A stretch of DNA of 64,000 bases from Natronoflexus pectinivorans. GTDB lineage: Bacteria > Bacteroidota > Bacteroidia > Bacteroidales > Marinilabiliaceae. The stretch spans positions 235,536-299,535 of the forward strand of contig NZ_SLWK01000005.1 of the NCBI RefSeq assembly GCF_004345615.1, given 5' to 3'. Within the stretch, counting starts at the first letter, position 1; each line of letters opens with the position of its first letter. The position numbers were made by a program, and so were the translations under genes. Below the pieces are notes generated by a model. The model was not told the origin of the DNA. It was given only the letters and a program-made list of their open reading frames with translations, and did not search any database. Below are positions 43,101-52,334 of the stretch, piece after piece.

Positions 43101-44280
43101 TAAGTACAACCGTCAACATGGACATATTGTAATCGAAGTTAGAGAATTCCATTCTTTAAAAAATGGATTACATAACTATATACAGATCATAATATCGGAC
43201 ACAGGGTATGGAATACACCCAAAAGATTTGCCGTTTATATTTGACAGATATTACAGAGCCACGTCTGGCATGATTTCAAAAAAAGCATCTCATATAACTG
43301 GCTTCGGAATAGGCTTGTATAATACCCGAAAGATTATAGAAGCACATAATGGTTCCATACAGGTAAATAGTGAAGAGGGCGTCGGGAGTAGTTTCTTAAT
43401 TAATCTACCTTATGATAAAATTTTTGGACAAAGCAAAACACCTAAAAGAAGCTCAGTAAAGCATACCATTCAAGAGTTGAAAAAACAGGAAAAATGTGGC
43501 AAAGAGAGAAAAAAGAAAAAACACTCCGTTGTCATTGCTGAGGACAATGCAGAATTACTAAGTCTCCTAAAAACTATATTTGAATCAGATTACGATGTAT
43601 ATCCTGCTGAGGATGGACAAACTGCATTAAATTTGGCAACAAAACTTCAACCAGACATTATAATAACAGATATAATGATGCCCGGAATAAATGGAATAGA
43701 ACTTTGTCAACGGCTAAAGTCTGACATTTACGTCTCACACATTCCAATAATCATGCTTACGGCGCTTAATACAGGGGACACAATAGTTAAGAGCTATAAA
43801 CTTGGAGCCGATGATTACATCGCCAAACCATTTAATCCGGAGGTGCTGATAGTGAGAACAAAAAACATTATTCAATTGAGAGAACTGCTAAAGAGAAAGT
43901 TTGTTACCGAAGTGAAAGCAGAACCTTCAGAAATCACATTTACCTCAAAAGATGAGATTTTTCTTTCTTCGTTGGTAAAAACTATAGAGGACAATCTTGA
44001 TAATCCTGATCTCAATAATGAATTTTTGTCATCAGAAATGAACATGACCACCATGACTTTATATAGGAAGGTTAAATCTCTTACAGGGCAATCAATAAAT
44101 CCGTTTATAAGAACAGTTAGACTAAAGAAAGCTGCCAGTCTTTTAAGAATTGGAGAAATGACAGTTCAGGAAGCTGCTTTTTTGACGGGATTCAATGATA
44201 TTAAATATTTTCGAAAATGCTTCCAGAGGCAGTTTGGCATCAACCCCTCAGAAACAAATATTCATTGTAATGTAATCTAA
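40189..44280 (+). CDS. hybrid two-component system sensor/regulator of the glycan locus
   Basis: A 1363-residue single-chain signalling protein. A signal peptide (about 1-21) is followed by many Reg_prop propeller repeats (DRDGFIWFGTENGL and similar, about 30-680) and a Y_Y_Y domain (about 700-785). Then come a membrane helix (about 800-820), HisKA with H855 in NVSHELSTPLSLI, ATPase, a receiver domain with phospho-acceptor D1161 in IITDIMMPGINGIE, and an AraC-type HTH (about 1266-1360). It senses periplasmic oligosaccharide and directly activates the divergent susC operon in known systems. The start codon is TTG, with no in-frame ATG that keeps the signal peptide. The H-box reads HELSTP rather than HELRTP. 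Confidence 0.95.
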   Translation: MKRLIYILPLFGIILSESTFSQLVSQQLFFRQLTTDNGLIHNNVYSIAQDRDGFIWFGTENGLQRHDGVDFKTYRYDPGDNNSIPGNVIYAIHKDLRGHLWIATNSGLARYNPAKGNFDRIGLMRDSNNQSEVLYSYYVPALAESADGVLYVSWGNHGIWKHNQKEDLMEPVTIKSLNGDRFSLGNITVMHFDKYNRLWLGSRTQGLFIYCPDKNTTLNFREGQKNSIGSNLIFSINEDKSHRVFVSHNKGLDIYCKTSEKFTAYEPSMSEQPFNGRWIWQIDSDQSGNLWFCSNDDGLHKMIDANLNFRSYFRDETIQGSLNDNNVQCFFEDRQGNKWVGTQRGGVNYVLNSNQSTFVAVQRNPFNNITLSSNRVTALSELNDSIIIIGTDGGGINFFNRNTHRIVSPDEFDYSICNAPDVILTIHVDEKKQIWVGGFLTGIRIYPKGNAKFTTYLNKADDPGALSHNDIRQIYKDSKEKIWITTNGGGLNRFLRDEKRFIHYLSDPSNNQTISSNYSLTIVEDHTGRLWLGTYEGLCRIDPITGEIQRFSESQNLIGEWVYVIYEDSNKEIWVGTNMGLHRFNRDRGVFQNYTSKIALPGEIITGIIEDYSHNLWIATSNGLVKYNPASSSTIHFSKLDGLPGNAFNNGASLRTSDGKLLFGTSEGLVYFDPNKIRENIDLPQIFITEYSHAPETGKRSHINNGEIITLSHHEAASVTFFFSALNFINASKNNYAYKLEGLDKQWNQAGNQKYASYTNLSPGKYLFTVKASNNNNLWNDEGAYIYLNITPPFWRTNVAYLLYSIVIALLLLLIWRYSFLKVTYAGQLKIQRIKAQRAEEIAKMKSDFFINVSHELSTPLSLIIAPVERLLKNEIYDKKMLISIQRNAHNLLNLINELIDTQKTENENHKKEYLISDLNEFIKVLVDDFREKGFEKDISFDLRCESNTLFFRFNPEEMKKALSNLISNAIKYNRQHGHIVIEVREFHSLKNGLHNYIQIIISDTGYGIHPKDLPFIFDRYYRATSGMISKKASHITGFGIGLYNTRKIIEAHNGSIQVNSEEGVGSSFLINLPYDKIFGQSKTPKRSSVKHTIQELKKQEKCGKERKKKKHSVVIAEDNAELLSLLKTIFESDYDVYPAEDGQTALNLATKLQPDIIITDIMMPGINGIELCQRLKSDIYVSHIPIIMLTALNTGDTIVKSYKLGADDYIAKPFNPEVLIVRTKNIIQLRELLKRKFVTEVKAEPSEITFTSKDEIFLSSLVKTIEDNLDNPDLNNEFLSSEMNMTTMTLYRKVKSLTGQSINPFIRTVRLKKAASLLRIGEMTVQEAAFLTGFNDIKYFRKCFQRQFGINPSETNIHCNVI

Positions 44281-45083
44281 TGCACAATACTCGAAAAAGG
44301 ATGCTGCAAGCCACGGAAGCTCTCCAAATCGCAAACAAAAGCACCAACCCTTAGGTTAAAACGGATGCGAATGGGGACACGATTAGCATCACGTGTGATC
44401 CATACATGCATGTCATCTTCGGTCTTAAAAGCGCGTCCAACCTCTGTAACAGGCGAGAATTTATAGCACTCCACTTTACCAAAACGCGTATTAATCACCT
44501 CAATTCCTCTGTACCGGATGCGCAGCGGAAACTCCTCGTCGGAGAAGTAGGTCATGAATTCCATCACCTGGCCTTCAACCATATCATCGTTAAAATGATG
44601 CTTGCGGGCAACATAGAAAGCAGCTACAATGTCATAAATGTTTGGGTAAACGTATTTCTCACCAGTGCGCTGACTGATTATAAAAGTGGAATCAGACCCA
44701 TGATCAAACAGCACCTCATTATATCTGCGGTAACTGCCTTCTCTTACATTCCGTATGGCCTTAACGGGAAAGTCAGTTTTGGGGTCGATAAAGCTCTCGT
44801 AAACATTACGAACCCGAAAAACCCGGTCGGCCAAACCTACTGTATTTGCAGCTCCTACCAAGTGATGGACATGTCTGCCATTTAAAATAGTATCCTTTAC
44901 TGATAGAACTCCACGACCGCCGGTAATAAACCCGTAGGACATGATATAGTGTAACTCCTCTCCGGGGCCGTACGCCGGTCGGTTCTGTGTTTTAGGTGAA
45001 TTGCTTGCTGATGCAGTATCAGACATAATGGCCATCAAAAAAATGATGATGTATAGAATAGGTTTAATTGTGCCCATGTGCAT
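44277..45083 (-). CDS. DUF3108 domain exported protein
   Basis: A 268-residue protein with a signal peptide (about 1-26). PAYGPGEELHYIMSYGFITGG and the later MHVWITRDANRVPIRIRFNLRVG fit the DUF3108 family, an all-beta periplasmic or outer-membrane-associated protein. Function is unknown; an envelope or lipid-related role has been suggested for relatives. Its last four bases overlap the stop of the convergent HTCS gene. A second ATG two codons in (45077) may be the start. Confidence 0.82.
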   Translation of the reverse strand: MHMGTIKPILYIIIFLMAIMSDTASASNSPKTQNRPAYGPGEELHYIMSYGFITGGRGVLSVKDTILNGRHVHHLVGAANTVGLADRVFRVRNVYESFIDPKTDFPVKAIRNVREGSYRRYNEVLFDHGSDSTFIISQRTGEKYVYPNIYDIVAAFYVARKHHFNDDMVEGQVMEFMTYFSDEEFPLRIRYRGIEVINTRFGKVECYKFSPVTEVGRAFKTEDDMHVWITRDANRVPIRIRFNLRVGAFVCDLESFRGLQHPFSSIVH

Positions 45084-45138
45084 AAGATTTTAGTGAATAC
45101 TCACATCACAATGATCTTTGGTTCACTGTTTATCGTAT

Positions 45139-45166
45139 AACAATCCAAATCATGATTTGGATTGTT
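45139..45166. repeat. 28-bp perfect palindrome
   Basis: AACAATCCAAATCA is followed directly by its reverse complement. Outer GTATAAC / GTTATAC segments (about 45135 and 45174) extend the symmetry with a gap. It lies in the 180-bp gap between tsaB and the DUF3108 gene. It could be a weak terminator for tsaB, a dispersed palindrome or an operator. Confidence 0.55.
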
Positions 45167-45264
45167 AATATCTGTTATACAAAATATGAGCCTTTCTTGT
45201 TTCAGGAATAGAAAAAAAGAAGAGATAAATTGCTTGAGAGTTGATTTAAAGATTGTTGCAATCT

Positions 45265-45960
45265 TTAAAAAACTTTGCGTTTTGGCACCGTTACCAGAAA
45301 ATCTTTTAAGTAATACGGCTCAAAATAGGCGACACTTTCAAATTTATTATCCAAAAATCTTTGATGCGCAAGACTGGCCATTTCTGCGGCCAGGGGCATC
45401 ACCTCATCATCGGGGAAGATGGCATTTGAATGGCGTATGACTCCACGACATTTTACAGCTCCGTTTCCGGCAAATATGATCCGCGACTGATCCAGATGTT
45501 CTCGGTAACTCTCTTCAGTAATTATTTCAGCCTCTGTGTTTCGGATTCTCTCAAGTCTGCTGTTGTACAAAGCAGAGTAAACCTCCATTCGTCTGGCATC
45601 CAACATGGGACAGATAAGGGTGTCGTCAGAAAACTCCTGATGATGCAAAACCATGGCTGCCAATATTTCTAAAGTGGGAACCGAAATCAATGGTTTGGAG
45701 GCTCCGAAGCACAATCCCTTTGCAACAGAAACCCCTATTCGCAAACCGGTGTAAGATCCCGGCCCACTGCTAACAGCCACTGCATCCAGATCTTTGATTT
45801 GCAGATTTTGATTTTTCAGTAATTGTTCAATAAGCACTGTAAGCCTGGCAGAATGGGAGTTGGGAATATCTTCCCTCAATCTGGCAATGGCGATACCATT
45901 TTCTGAAAGAGCTACAGAACAGGTTACAGCAGAAGTTTCAATACACAAAATCAAAGCCAT
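45265..45960 (-). CDS. tsaB: tRNA threonylcarbamoyladenosine biosynthesis protein TsaB
   Basis: A 231-residue ASKHA-fold protein. The N-terminus MALILCIETSAVTCSVALSE and the motif AVSSGPGSYTGLRIGVSVAKG are diagnostic of TsaB. It supports TsaD and TsaE in making t6A37 on ANN-decoding tRNAs, including the tRNA-Asn present at the right end of this window. A TAnnTTTG element lies 20 bp upstream of the start. Confidence 0.95.
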   Translation of the reverse strand: MALILCIETSAVTCSVALSENGIAIARLREDIPNSHSARLTVLIEQLLKNQNLQIKDLDAVAVSSGPGSYTGLRIGVSVAKGLCFGASKPLISVPTLEILAAMVLHHQEFSDDTLICPMLDARRMEVYSALYNSRLERIRNTEAEIITEESYREHLDQSRIIFAGNGAVKCRGVIRHSNAIFPDDEVMPLAAEMASLAHQRFLDNKFESVAYFEPYYLKDFLVTVPKRKVF

Positions 45961-45979
45961 AAAATCATTTTTGGATGCA

Positions 45980-45987
45980 CAAAGATA
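45980..45987 (-). promoter_or_regulatory. tsaB -7 promoter element
   Basis: The minus strand reads TATCTTTG here, 20 bp before the tsaB ATG. Confidence 0.5.
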
Positions 45988-46015
45988 GAAAAAGAATTGT
46001 TGAGAGAGAACATTA

Positions 46016-46050
46016 AAAAATTAGCCCGGTTTTAAACCGGGCTAATTTTT
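46016..46050 (-). terminator. terminator at the end of the TolC/MacAB-like operon
   Basis: A near-perfect hairpin: arms AAAAATTAGCCCGGTTT and AAACCGGGCTAATTTTT with a one-base centre, 27 bp after the tolC-like stop. T-runs on both strands make it bidirectional in principle. Confidence 0.88.
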
Positions 46051-46076
46051 TAATCAAGCTAAACATCGACAATCTG

Positions 46077-47417
46077 TTATAATTCGATGGGATTTCCCTG
46101 GTAAAACTCCAGAATCTTCAATCGCAAAATATAGGAATATTTTGCCTGTATATAATCAGATTCAGCTTTCATCAACTCTGTTTTAGCCACATTATAATCA
46201 ACAGGATTAAGCAAGCCTACATTGAATCTTTTTTCAGTGTACCTGAATGACTCCTGGTAGGATTCAACAGCCGTTTGGCTTGCCAGATATTGACGAAATG
46301 CAGCTTCTGCATCGGCATATGCCTGCTGTATTTCTTTTCTAAGTTGTTGCTTTTGGCGATCCAGTTCAAACCTGGCATTTTTTACACCTAAATGAGCATT
46401 TTCAACGCCGGTTCTGGCCTGAAATCGATTAAAAATCGGAATGGCCAAGTTCAGACCAACGTAACTGTTGGCATTGTCTCTGAACTGGCTCCCGAATGAA
46501 GGATTCTCAAAATCTTTAACCGACACATAATTGGTTCCCCAACCCATCTCAAAAGAGAGCGTTGGTAACATTCTCCCCTTGGCAATTTCAACATCCAGTT
46601 CACTGCTGGATAGACGATGCTCTGAAGCCGCAATTTGTGGCATATTATTGATGGCGTACTCAAGAACGTCGGCTCTTTCTACCAGTTCAGCACCTGATAA
46701 TTCGTCCAATACAGGTTCTTGTATATCAAAACCTTCAACCACCTCAAGATCCAAAGCCTGAGCCAGATCAAGCAACGATAATGCAACGCTGTTTTCTAAC
46801 TGCGTGATGTTTAATACTTCCCTTGCGGCCAAAGAACGCATTTCAAGGAAGTTTCCTTCAGGAATGCTTCCGGCATCCACCAAGCGACGGGTTCTTTGCA
46901 TCTGTTGTTCAATTACCTCGTATTGCCTTTTGGCTGCCTCGAGCAGCTCTTTATCAAACAAAATCTGAAGATATAGAGCTGTGATGTTCAAAGTCAGATC
47001 ATTTCTGGCACGATCTACATCCTTGAGCGCAGCCTGCCAGTCTGATTGATTTCTTTCAATGGTATTTCGTCTGGCAAACCCTTCAAACAAAGGAGTTGAT
47101 GACCCCACATAAAAGTTGGTGGTATTTGATGTAATATCCACAATTCGCAGGTTAACCTGATCCGTAGTACGTCCGCGTGTTATACGGTGGGATGAACCTG
47201 CATTCAGATTTGGATATAACTCATATCTGCTCTGTGTGTATTGATTCCCGGCATACTCAGCATTTAAGGATTGCTGTTTTATGGAGAGATTATGTTCCAA
47301 TGCGTGATTGATACAATCCTCCAGGCTCCATGGTGCAGAAGTCTCATCTGCATTGGCATAACCAACAAACAACAGAAAGCTGCTTACCAGGATGGGATGT
47401 ATAAACTTCATATTCAA
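46077..47417 (-). CDS. TolC family outer-membrane efflux channel
   Basis: A 446-residue protein with a signal peptide (about 1-23) and two OEP repeats rich in long helices (for example LEDCINHALEHNLSIKQQSLN and LDRQKQQLRKEIQQAYADAE). The C-terminus is FYQGNPIEL. It forms the outer-membrane exit duct. It is the last gene of a minus-strand set with an ABC ATPase, two MacB-like permeases and an adaptor, giving a complete tripartite exporter. Confidence 0.92.
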   Translation of the reverse strand: MNMKFIHPILVSSFLLFVGYANADETSAPWSLEDCINHALEHNLSIKQQSLNAEYAGNQYTQSRYELYPNLNAGSSHRITRGRTTDQVNLRIVDITSNTTNFYVGSSTPLFEGFARRNTIERNQSDWQAALKDVDRARNDLTLNITALYLQILFDKELLEAAKRQYEVIEQQMQRTRRLVDAGSIPEGNFLEMRSLAAREVLNITQLENSVALSLLDLAQALDLEVVEGFDIQEPVLDELSGAELVERADVLEYAINNMPQIAASEHRLSSSELDVEIAKGRMLPTLSFEMGWGTNYVSVKDFENPSFGSQFRDNANSYVGLNLAIPIFNRFQARTGVENAHLGVKNARFELDRQKQQLRKEIQQAYADAEAAFRQYLASQTAVESYQESFRYTEKRFNVGLLNPVDYNVAKTELMKAESDYIQAKYSYILRLKILEFYQGNPIEL

Positions 47418-47571
47418 TGTATTTAATAATTACCAATAATTTGATCGTTTGAATTTTGAATGCTAAATGCTGCACAAATTCCATCTTCATCTCCAGTTTA
47501 AAGATCTTCAACGTTCAAACGAACCATGACACACCGACAAGGGGAATACATCCTTGCAGATGAATCAGTGA

Positions 47572-48654
47572 TTAAATCCGTGGAACTTTAACTTTGTCGT
47601 TTTCACTGACTCCTTCCTTAATTTCTATATTGAGGCCATCAGATAGACCTGTCTTTACCACTCTTTTTTCAAAAGTCTGCGGAGCTGTTTCTATCTCCAC
47701 GAAAATGGAGTCCCCATTAAACTGTAAAACCCTTTCTGTAACAGCCAGAACACTGTCACGACGATCAAGAACGATGTCGGCATTGGCACTGTAGCCGGCC
47801 CTGATAAAACTCCCTTCTTGTAATTTAACCGCTGCTCTGATTTCAAATTGTATGGCACCGCTTTCTTCCTGACCTTTTGGTGATATATACTCCAGATAAG
47901 CATCAAAAGAGTCACCCTGAAGTGCTCCAATTGTAAGCAAAAGGTGCATCCCTTCGCTGATACGTCCCACTTCTGTCTCGTCTACTTTTCCTTCAAAAAT
48001 CATTTCATTCATATCGGCCACGATAGCAATTGTGGTGCCCTCGTTGAATGCGTTGGTTCTGATAACTGAATTTCCTTCCCGTACAGGAACATCCAGCACC
48101 ATTCCATCTATTGTTGAACGGATCAGGGTATTGGTTTGAGCACCCATTTTCCGGGTTACTCCTTCCTGAATCAACTGTAAATGATTGTCCGCAGCATTGA
48201 GATCCTCCAATCTGGTTCTGTATCTCAACTCTTCGGCTTCAAATTCAGAGCGGGCAATAACATTCTGTTCAAACAACCCCTTTTTTCTTTCGAATTCAAT
48301 CCGGGCATTTTCATATTCCAGTTGAGCTTTGTTCAACCGGCTTTCTGCCGCATTGACTTCAATCATTTCAGGAATGATCTGAATGCGGGCAATCAAATCA
48401 CCCTCTTTCACACGATCTCCCGGATCCACATAAATTTCCCTTATAATTCCGTTCTCCTGCGGTTTAATGGCAATTTCGCGTCTTGGAATAACAGACCCCG
48501 TAGCCACCGTTTTGTTTATTATATCGGTGGTAAAAGGTGTTTCTGTGTCAAATACAACAGGGTCAGATTTTGATTGCTTGTAAAGATATACAAATACCCA
48601 CAAAACAAGGCCTACAAATACTAAAAGGCCGAGAATTTTAAAAAATCGTTTCAT
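47572..48654 (-). CDS. HlyD/MacA-type periplasmic adaptor
   Basis: A 360-residue protein with one N-terminal membrane helix (about 7-25), a lipoyl-like half-motif (VATGSVIPRREIAIKPQENG near 50-70, VYVDPGDRVKEGDLIARI-like segment near 78), a coiled-coil hairpin (ESRLNKAQLEYENARIEFER onwards) and a beta-barrel region. It joins the MacB-like pump to the TolC-like channel. The domain order matches MacA. Confidence 0.92.
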   Translation of the reverse strand: MKRFFKILGLLVFVGLVLWVFVYLYKQSKSDPVVFDTETPFTTDIINKTVATGSVIPRREIAIKPQENGIIREIYVDPGDRVKEGDLIARIQIIPEMIEVNAAESRLNKAQLEYENARIEFERKKGLFEQNVIARSEFEAEELRYRTRLEDLNAADNHLQLIQEGVTRKMGAQTNTLIRSTIDGMVLDVPVREGNSVIRTNAFNEGTTIAIVADMNEMIFEGKVDETEVGRISEGMHLLLTIGALQGDSFDAYLEYISPKGQEESGAIQFEIRAAVKLQEGSFIRAGYSANADIVLDRRDSVLAVTERVLQFNGDSIFVEIETAPQTFEKRVVKTGLSDGLNIEIKEGVSENDKVKVPRI

Positions 48655-48725
48655 TGTTATGGCGTTTTAACAGGTTTTTCAAAAAAATATTTATACTATT
48701 CGATATTTTATATTTAGATCTGTTG

Positions 48726-50006
48726 CTATTCATGCCGAAGCGCTTCAATAGGCTTGATTCTAACTGCTTTTTGGGCAGGAATTAATCCTGCTATTAATCC
48801 GGTAATTATTAGAATGATCAGAGAAGCCACCGCCATTGTAACACCTATTTCCGGATTTGTGAAAAACACTTGCTCATCAGCAGGCATTGATGCCTGTGCA
48901 TGAGTTAATGCTGTGTCAACTCCATGCAAAACTAAAGTTCCAAGCGAAAGTCCCATGAATCCGGCAAGGGTGGTTAAGAATACTGATTCGGTTAAAATCT
49001 GAGAAACAATGGTCCATGGACGTGCCCCTATGGCACGTTGAATCCCAATCTCTTTGGTTCGTTCCTTCACCACAACAACCATGATGTTACTGATTCCAAC
49101 TGCTCCGGCTATCAATGTTCCAATTCCAACAATCCATATCAGCATGTTGATTCCAAGGAATAGATAAGTCATGGTTCGAACCATTTCTTCCACATTGAAA
49201 TGACCAATGGCATCGTTGTCATCAGGTGCAACTGAATGGTTGTTTTTAAGCACCGCCATTACCTGTTCTGCGGTTTCAGCAACACTATGACCATCTTTGG
49301 CGGTGAAGCCAAAGTAGTGAACCCTGTCACCGTAGTTATAAACCTGCTGCATGGTGGTGAAAGGAACATAAATGCTCTCACTTTTATTACTTCCAAGCTG
49401 TATATTTGGATTTAATGTTCTGAACACTCCTACAACCTGAAAATAGACACCACTCACTTTCATATACTGCCCAACAGGATCTTCTCCACGTTCGAACATC
49501 ACTTCGTAAACGCGTTCCCCTATGATACAAACCTTGCGACGTAAATGAATATCCATCTCATTTATAAACCGTCCATGAATCATTTCACTCGGATCTATGA
49601 GGTTATATGCAGGATAATCTCCGTTAACAGTGAATGAACCACTTCTCAAACCCCGGTGTACATTCTCTCCCTGTGAAACATCCCAACCTTGCAAACGTGG
49701 CGCAATTACGTCCACACCCGGAACTTGGTCGCGGATAATTTCCATGTCTCTGTTGTTAAAATTCCACCAGCGTCCTTGCCGAAATCCTTTATAAGGTTTC
49801 GTTGTATTCTGAGTCCACATAAATGCGCTGTTGGATGCAAAATTTGCTGTTCCTTGGGTAACGCCATTAACCAGGCCGTTACCGGAACCGGTCATAACAA
49901 CCAGCATAAATATACCCCAAAACACCCCGAATGCTGTCAGGACACTTCGTAACTTATTCTGCTTAATGGCAATAAATATCTCCTGCCAACGATCTTTATC
50001 AAACAC
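48726..50006 (-). CDS. MacB-like FtsX-domain ABC permease, first copy
   Basis: A 426-residue inner-membrane permease. An N-terminal helix (LRSVLTAFGVFWGIFMLVVMTG, about 17-38), a large MacB_PCD periplasmic domain and three C-terminal helices of the FtsX type (about 285-415) are visible, with the conserved VVKERTKEIGIQRAIGARPW between them. It lacks an ATPase domain, which is encoded separately. It shares layout with the next gene, pointing to an old duplication and a likely heterodimer. Confidence 0.93.
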   Translation of the reverse strand: MFDKDRWQEIFIAIKQNKLRSVLTAFGVFWGIFMLVVMTGSGNGLVNGVTQGTANFASNSAFMWTQNTTKPYKGFRQGRWWNFNNRDMEIIRDQVPGVDVIAPRLQGWDVSQGENVHRGLRSGSFTVNGDYPAYNLIDPSEMIHGRFINEMDIHLRRKVCIIGERVYEVMFERGEDPVGQYMKVSGVYFQVVGVFRTLNPNIQLGSNKSESIYVPFTTMQQVYNYGDRVHYFGFTAKDGHSVAETAEQVMAVLKNNHSVAPDDNDAIGHFNVEEMVRTMTYLFLGINMLIWIVGIGTLIAGAVGISNIMVVVVKERTKEIGIQRAIGARPWTIVSQILTESVFLTTLAGFMGLSLGTLVLHGVDTALTHAQASMPADEQVFFTNPEIGVTMAVASLIILIITGLIAGLIPAQKAVRIKPIEALRHE

Positions 50007-50267
50007 AGTTTCACTTTTTTAATAGATAAATAGATCTAAAACTTAGTAACTGTTTAAATCTAGTTTCTAAAGAACTCTATAGATTATAGAACTTTAGAAT
50101 TTAGACAGATAGAATAGTTAAGAAAGATGATTAGACACAACTGGTTTTCTATTTTGTCTTGTCTATCGGTCTAAAAATCTATTCTATTTATTCGATACAA
50201 ATTTAAACGGTCTTTTATACGTTTTACACAAATGAGGAATCCTACATTCCGAAAGGATATTTACAAA
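50007..50267. other. 261-bp spacer of AGATAGA/TCTAAA-rich low complexity
   Basis: Lies between the two permease genes. It is filled with loosely repeated TAGAT/TCTA words (for example AATAGATAAATAGATCTAAA and TCTATAGATTATAGAACTTT). No open frame or clear hairpin terminator was seen. The spacer is long for an operon gap and may hold an internal promoter. Confidence 0.4.
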
Positions 50268-51515
50268 TTACTCATCATGTAGTGCTTCTATTGGTTTAAT
50301 TGCGGCAGCTTTTCGTGCCGGAATAAACCCTGCAATTAATCCCGCAGCAATAAGGATTAATGTAGCGGACACAGCCACTCCAAAATCCGCCGATGGGTTA
50401 TAAAACATCCTGTTTACCATATCGTTACCTTCCGCAATGCCCATTAACACCATATTGGCTAAGTGTAATACGCCCATTCCAAACAAAAGACCAAAGAATC
50501 CTGCTACAGCAGTAATAAATACCGATTCGGACAACACCAAACGGATCACACTCCATGGGGTTGCTCCAATGGATTTTCGAATGCCAATTTCGCGGGTACG
50601 TTCTTTCACAAGAATAATCATGATGTTGCTTACTCCAACAATTCCGGCAATGATGGTCATAATCCCAATTACCCATACAAACATGCGAATTCCTGCGAAA
50701 ACCCCTTGCGCCTGTCTGAAATGTTCAAGTGTATTCCAGATGAAGATGGCACGGTCATCGGTTTCAGAAAAGCGATGGCGCCTGGCCAGCAGAGATTTTA
50801 TTTCCGATTCAATTTGTTTGTTTTCCTCAACCGATGTGGATGCCGTGGTTATGGCCAGGTTGGCTAATCGGTTGGCTCCGCCAAACACACGCTGCCCGGT
50901 ACTGATAGGAATAAATGCCTTTCTTGCATCCTGGTTCTGATAATCGTAAAAAGTTCCAACAACCTGAAAAGGGACACCACCTGCCTTAATATATTTTCCC
51001 ATAGGATCCTCGTCCTTAAAAAGAACATCTACAATGGGTTGAGACAATACGATTACTTTCCGATAGTTATCAATATCCAGGCGATTAACGAATCGCCCTT
51101 GTTGCATATCCAAAATTTCGATTCCGTTATACTCCGGCATAACTCCGGTAATGGTGTATATTCCAAATTCATTTTTATAGGTAAGCGGGGCACTGCTCCT
51201 AAGATACATTCTTCCGGAAATGTTCTTAATGCCGGCAAGTTCCCTTTTAAGCATGTCATAATCTTCATTGGTAAACTGTATGCGTCTGCCTTTTCCCAAA
51301 CCTTCATATGATTCACCGGTTTCACCACTATGTATCCAAATAGCATTGGTAGAAGACCCCCGGAAATTATATTCCATGCCATTTTGCAGTCCTTTTCCTG
51401 AACCAAGCAACAAAAGCAGCATAAAAATTCCCCATGCCACGCTAAAACCGGTCATGATGGCGCGGAGCTTATTTTGCTTCAATGTGCTAAATATTTCTTC
51501 CAGATAATCAATCAT
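50268..51515 (-). CDS. MacB-like FtsX-domain ABC permease, second copy
   Basis: A 415-residue permease with the same plan as the previous gene: an N-terminal helix (LRAIMTGFSVAWGIFMLLLLLG), a MacB_PCD domain, and three C-terminal helices around VKERTREIGIRKSIGATPW. Similarity is clear by eye, but the periplasmic domains differ, so the two probably form a heterodimer. Confidence 0.93.
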   Translation of the reverse strand: MIDYLEEIFSTLKQNKLRAIMTGFSVAWGIFMLLLLLGSGKGLQNGMEYNFRGSSTNAIWIHSGETGESYEGLGKGRRIQFTNEDYDMLKRELAGIKNISGRMYLRSSAPLTYKNEFGIYTITGVMPEYNGIEILDMQQGRFVNRLDIDNYRKVIVLSQPIVDVLFKDEDPMGKYIKAGGVPFQVVGTFYDYQNQDARKAFIPISTGQRVFGGANRLANLAITTASTSVEENKQIESEIKSLLARRHRFSETDDRAIFIWNTLEHFRQAQGVFAGIRMFVWVIGIMTIIAGIVGVSNIMIILVKERTREIGIRKSIGATPWSVIRLVLSESVFITAVAGFFGLLFGMGVLHLANMVLMGIAEGNDMVNRMFYNPSADFGVAVSATLILIAAGLIAGFIPARKAAAIKPIEALHDE

Positions 51516-51599
51516 AATATAGCCTGTTTGTTCTCTAAAACATTACAGATGATAAAAGTGGTACTATACGAAATTGCATTTTAATTCAAATCAAGGAAC

Positions 51600-52334
51600 T
51601 CATCGCTGCTCTAGCAAAACACCAGCAGAAACCTCATTGCTGAAGTTATGGTTTACCTCATTCGATTCGATGATTCCATCCCGCAATCTGATGATTCTTT
51701 GCGTCTGTGCTGCAATCTCATTTTCGTGCGTTACAATGATTATGGAGATCCCGGTAGCGTTGACTTCCTTAAGAATCTCCATGACCTCTTCGGAGGTAAC
51801 CGAGTCCAATGCTCCGGTAGGTTCATCAGCCAAAATAACCTTTGGTTTTGAAATGAGAGAACGTGCAATGGCCACCCTCTGCTTTTGACCACCCGATAAT
51901 TCGGAAGGCAAATGATGCGCCCATTCTCTTAACCCAAGCTTTTCGAGATATTCAAGCGCAATCATATTTCGCTTTTTGCGGCTTACCTTTTGATAATAGA
52001 GCGGTAAAGCCACATTTTCCATGGCATTTTTGAATGATATCAGATTGAAAGACTGAAATACAAAGCCGATGTATTTATTCCTGAAACGTGCTGCGCGTGT
52101 TTCGCTCATCTTTTCAATTTTTATCCCATCCAGGTAATATGCACCAGCATCATAGTTATCAAGAATCCCAATGATATTAAGCAATGTAGATTTTCCGGAG
52201 CCCGAAGATCCCATAATACTCACCATCTCTCCCTGCCTGATATCCAAATCCACCCCTTTCAATACATGAAGCGCATTGCTTCCATTCACATAAGACTTGT
52301 GCAGAGTTTCGACACGAATGATACTGTTATCCAT
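51600..52334 (-). CDS. ABC transporter ATP-binding protein (MacB/LolD type)
   Basis: From the ATG at 52334 this is a 244-residue nucleotide-binding domain: Walker A GSSGSGKST, Q-loop FVFQSFNLI, ABC signature LSGGQKQRVAIAR, Walker B KVILADEP and the H-loop VTHE. It energises the two permeases that follow. The frame extends upstream to 52382, but those 16 residues (MISIFRIFIQPANFYT) do not fit the family start. It is the first gene of the exporter operon. Confidence 0.94.
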   Translation of the reverse strand: MDNSIIRVETLHKSYVNGSNALHVLKGVDLDIRQGEMVSIMGSSGSGKSTLLNIIGILDNYDAGAYYLDGIKIEKMSETRAARFRNKYIGFVFQSFNLISFKNAMENVALPLYYQKVSRKKRNMIALEYLEKLGLREWAHHLPSELSGGQKQRVAIARSLISKPKVILADEPTGALDSVTSEEVMEILKEVNATGISIIIVTHENEIAAQTQRIIRLRDGIIESNEVNHNFSNEVSAGVLLEQR

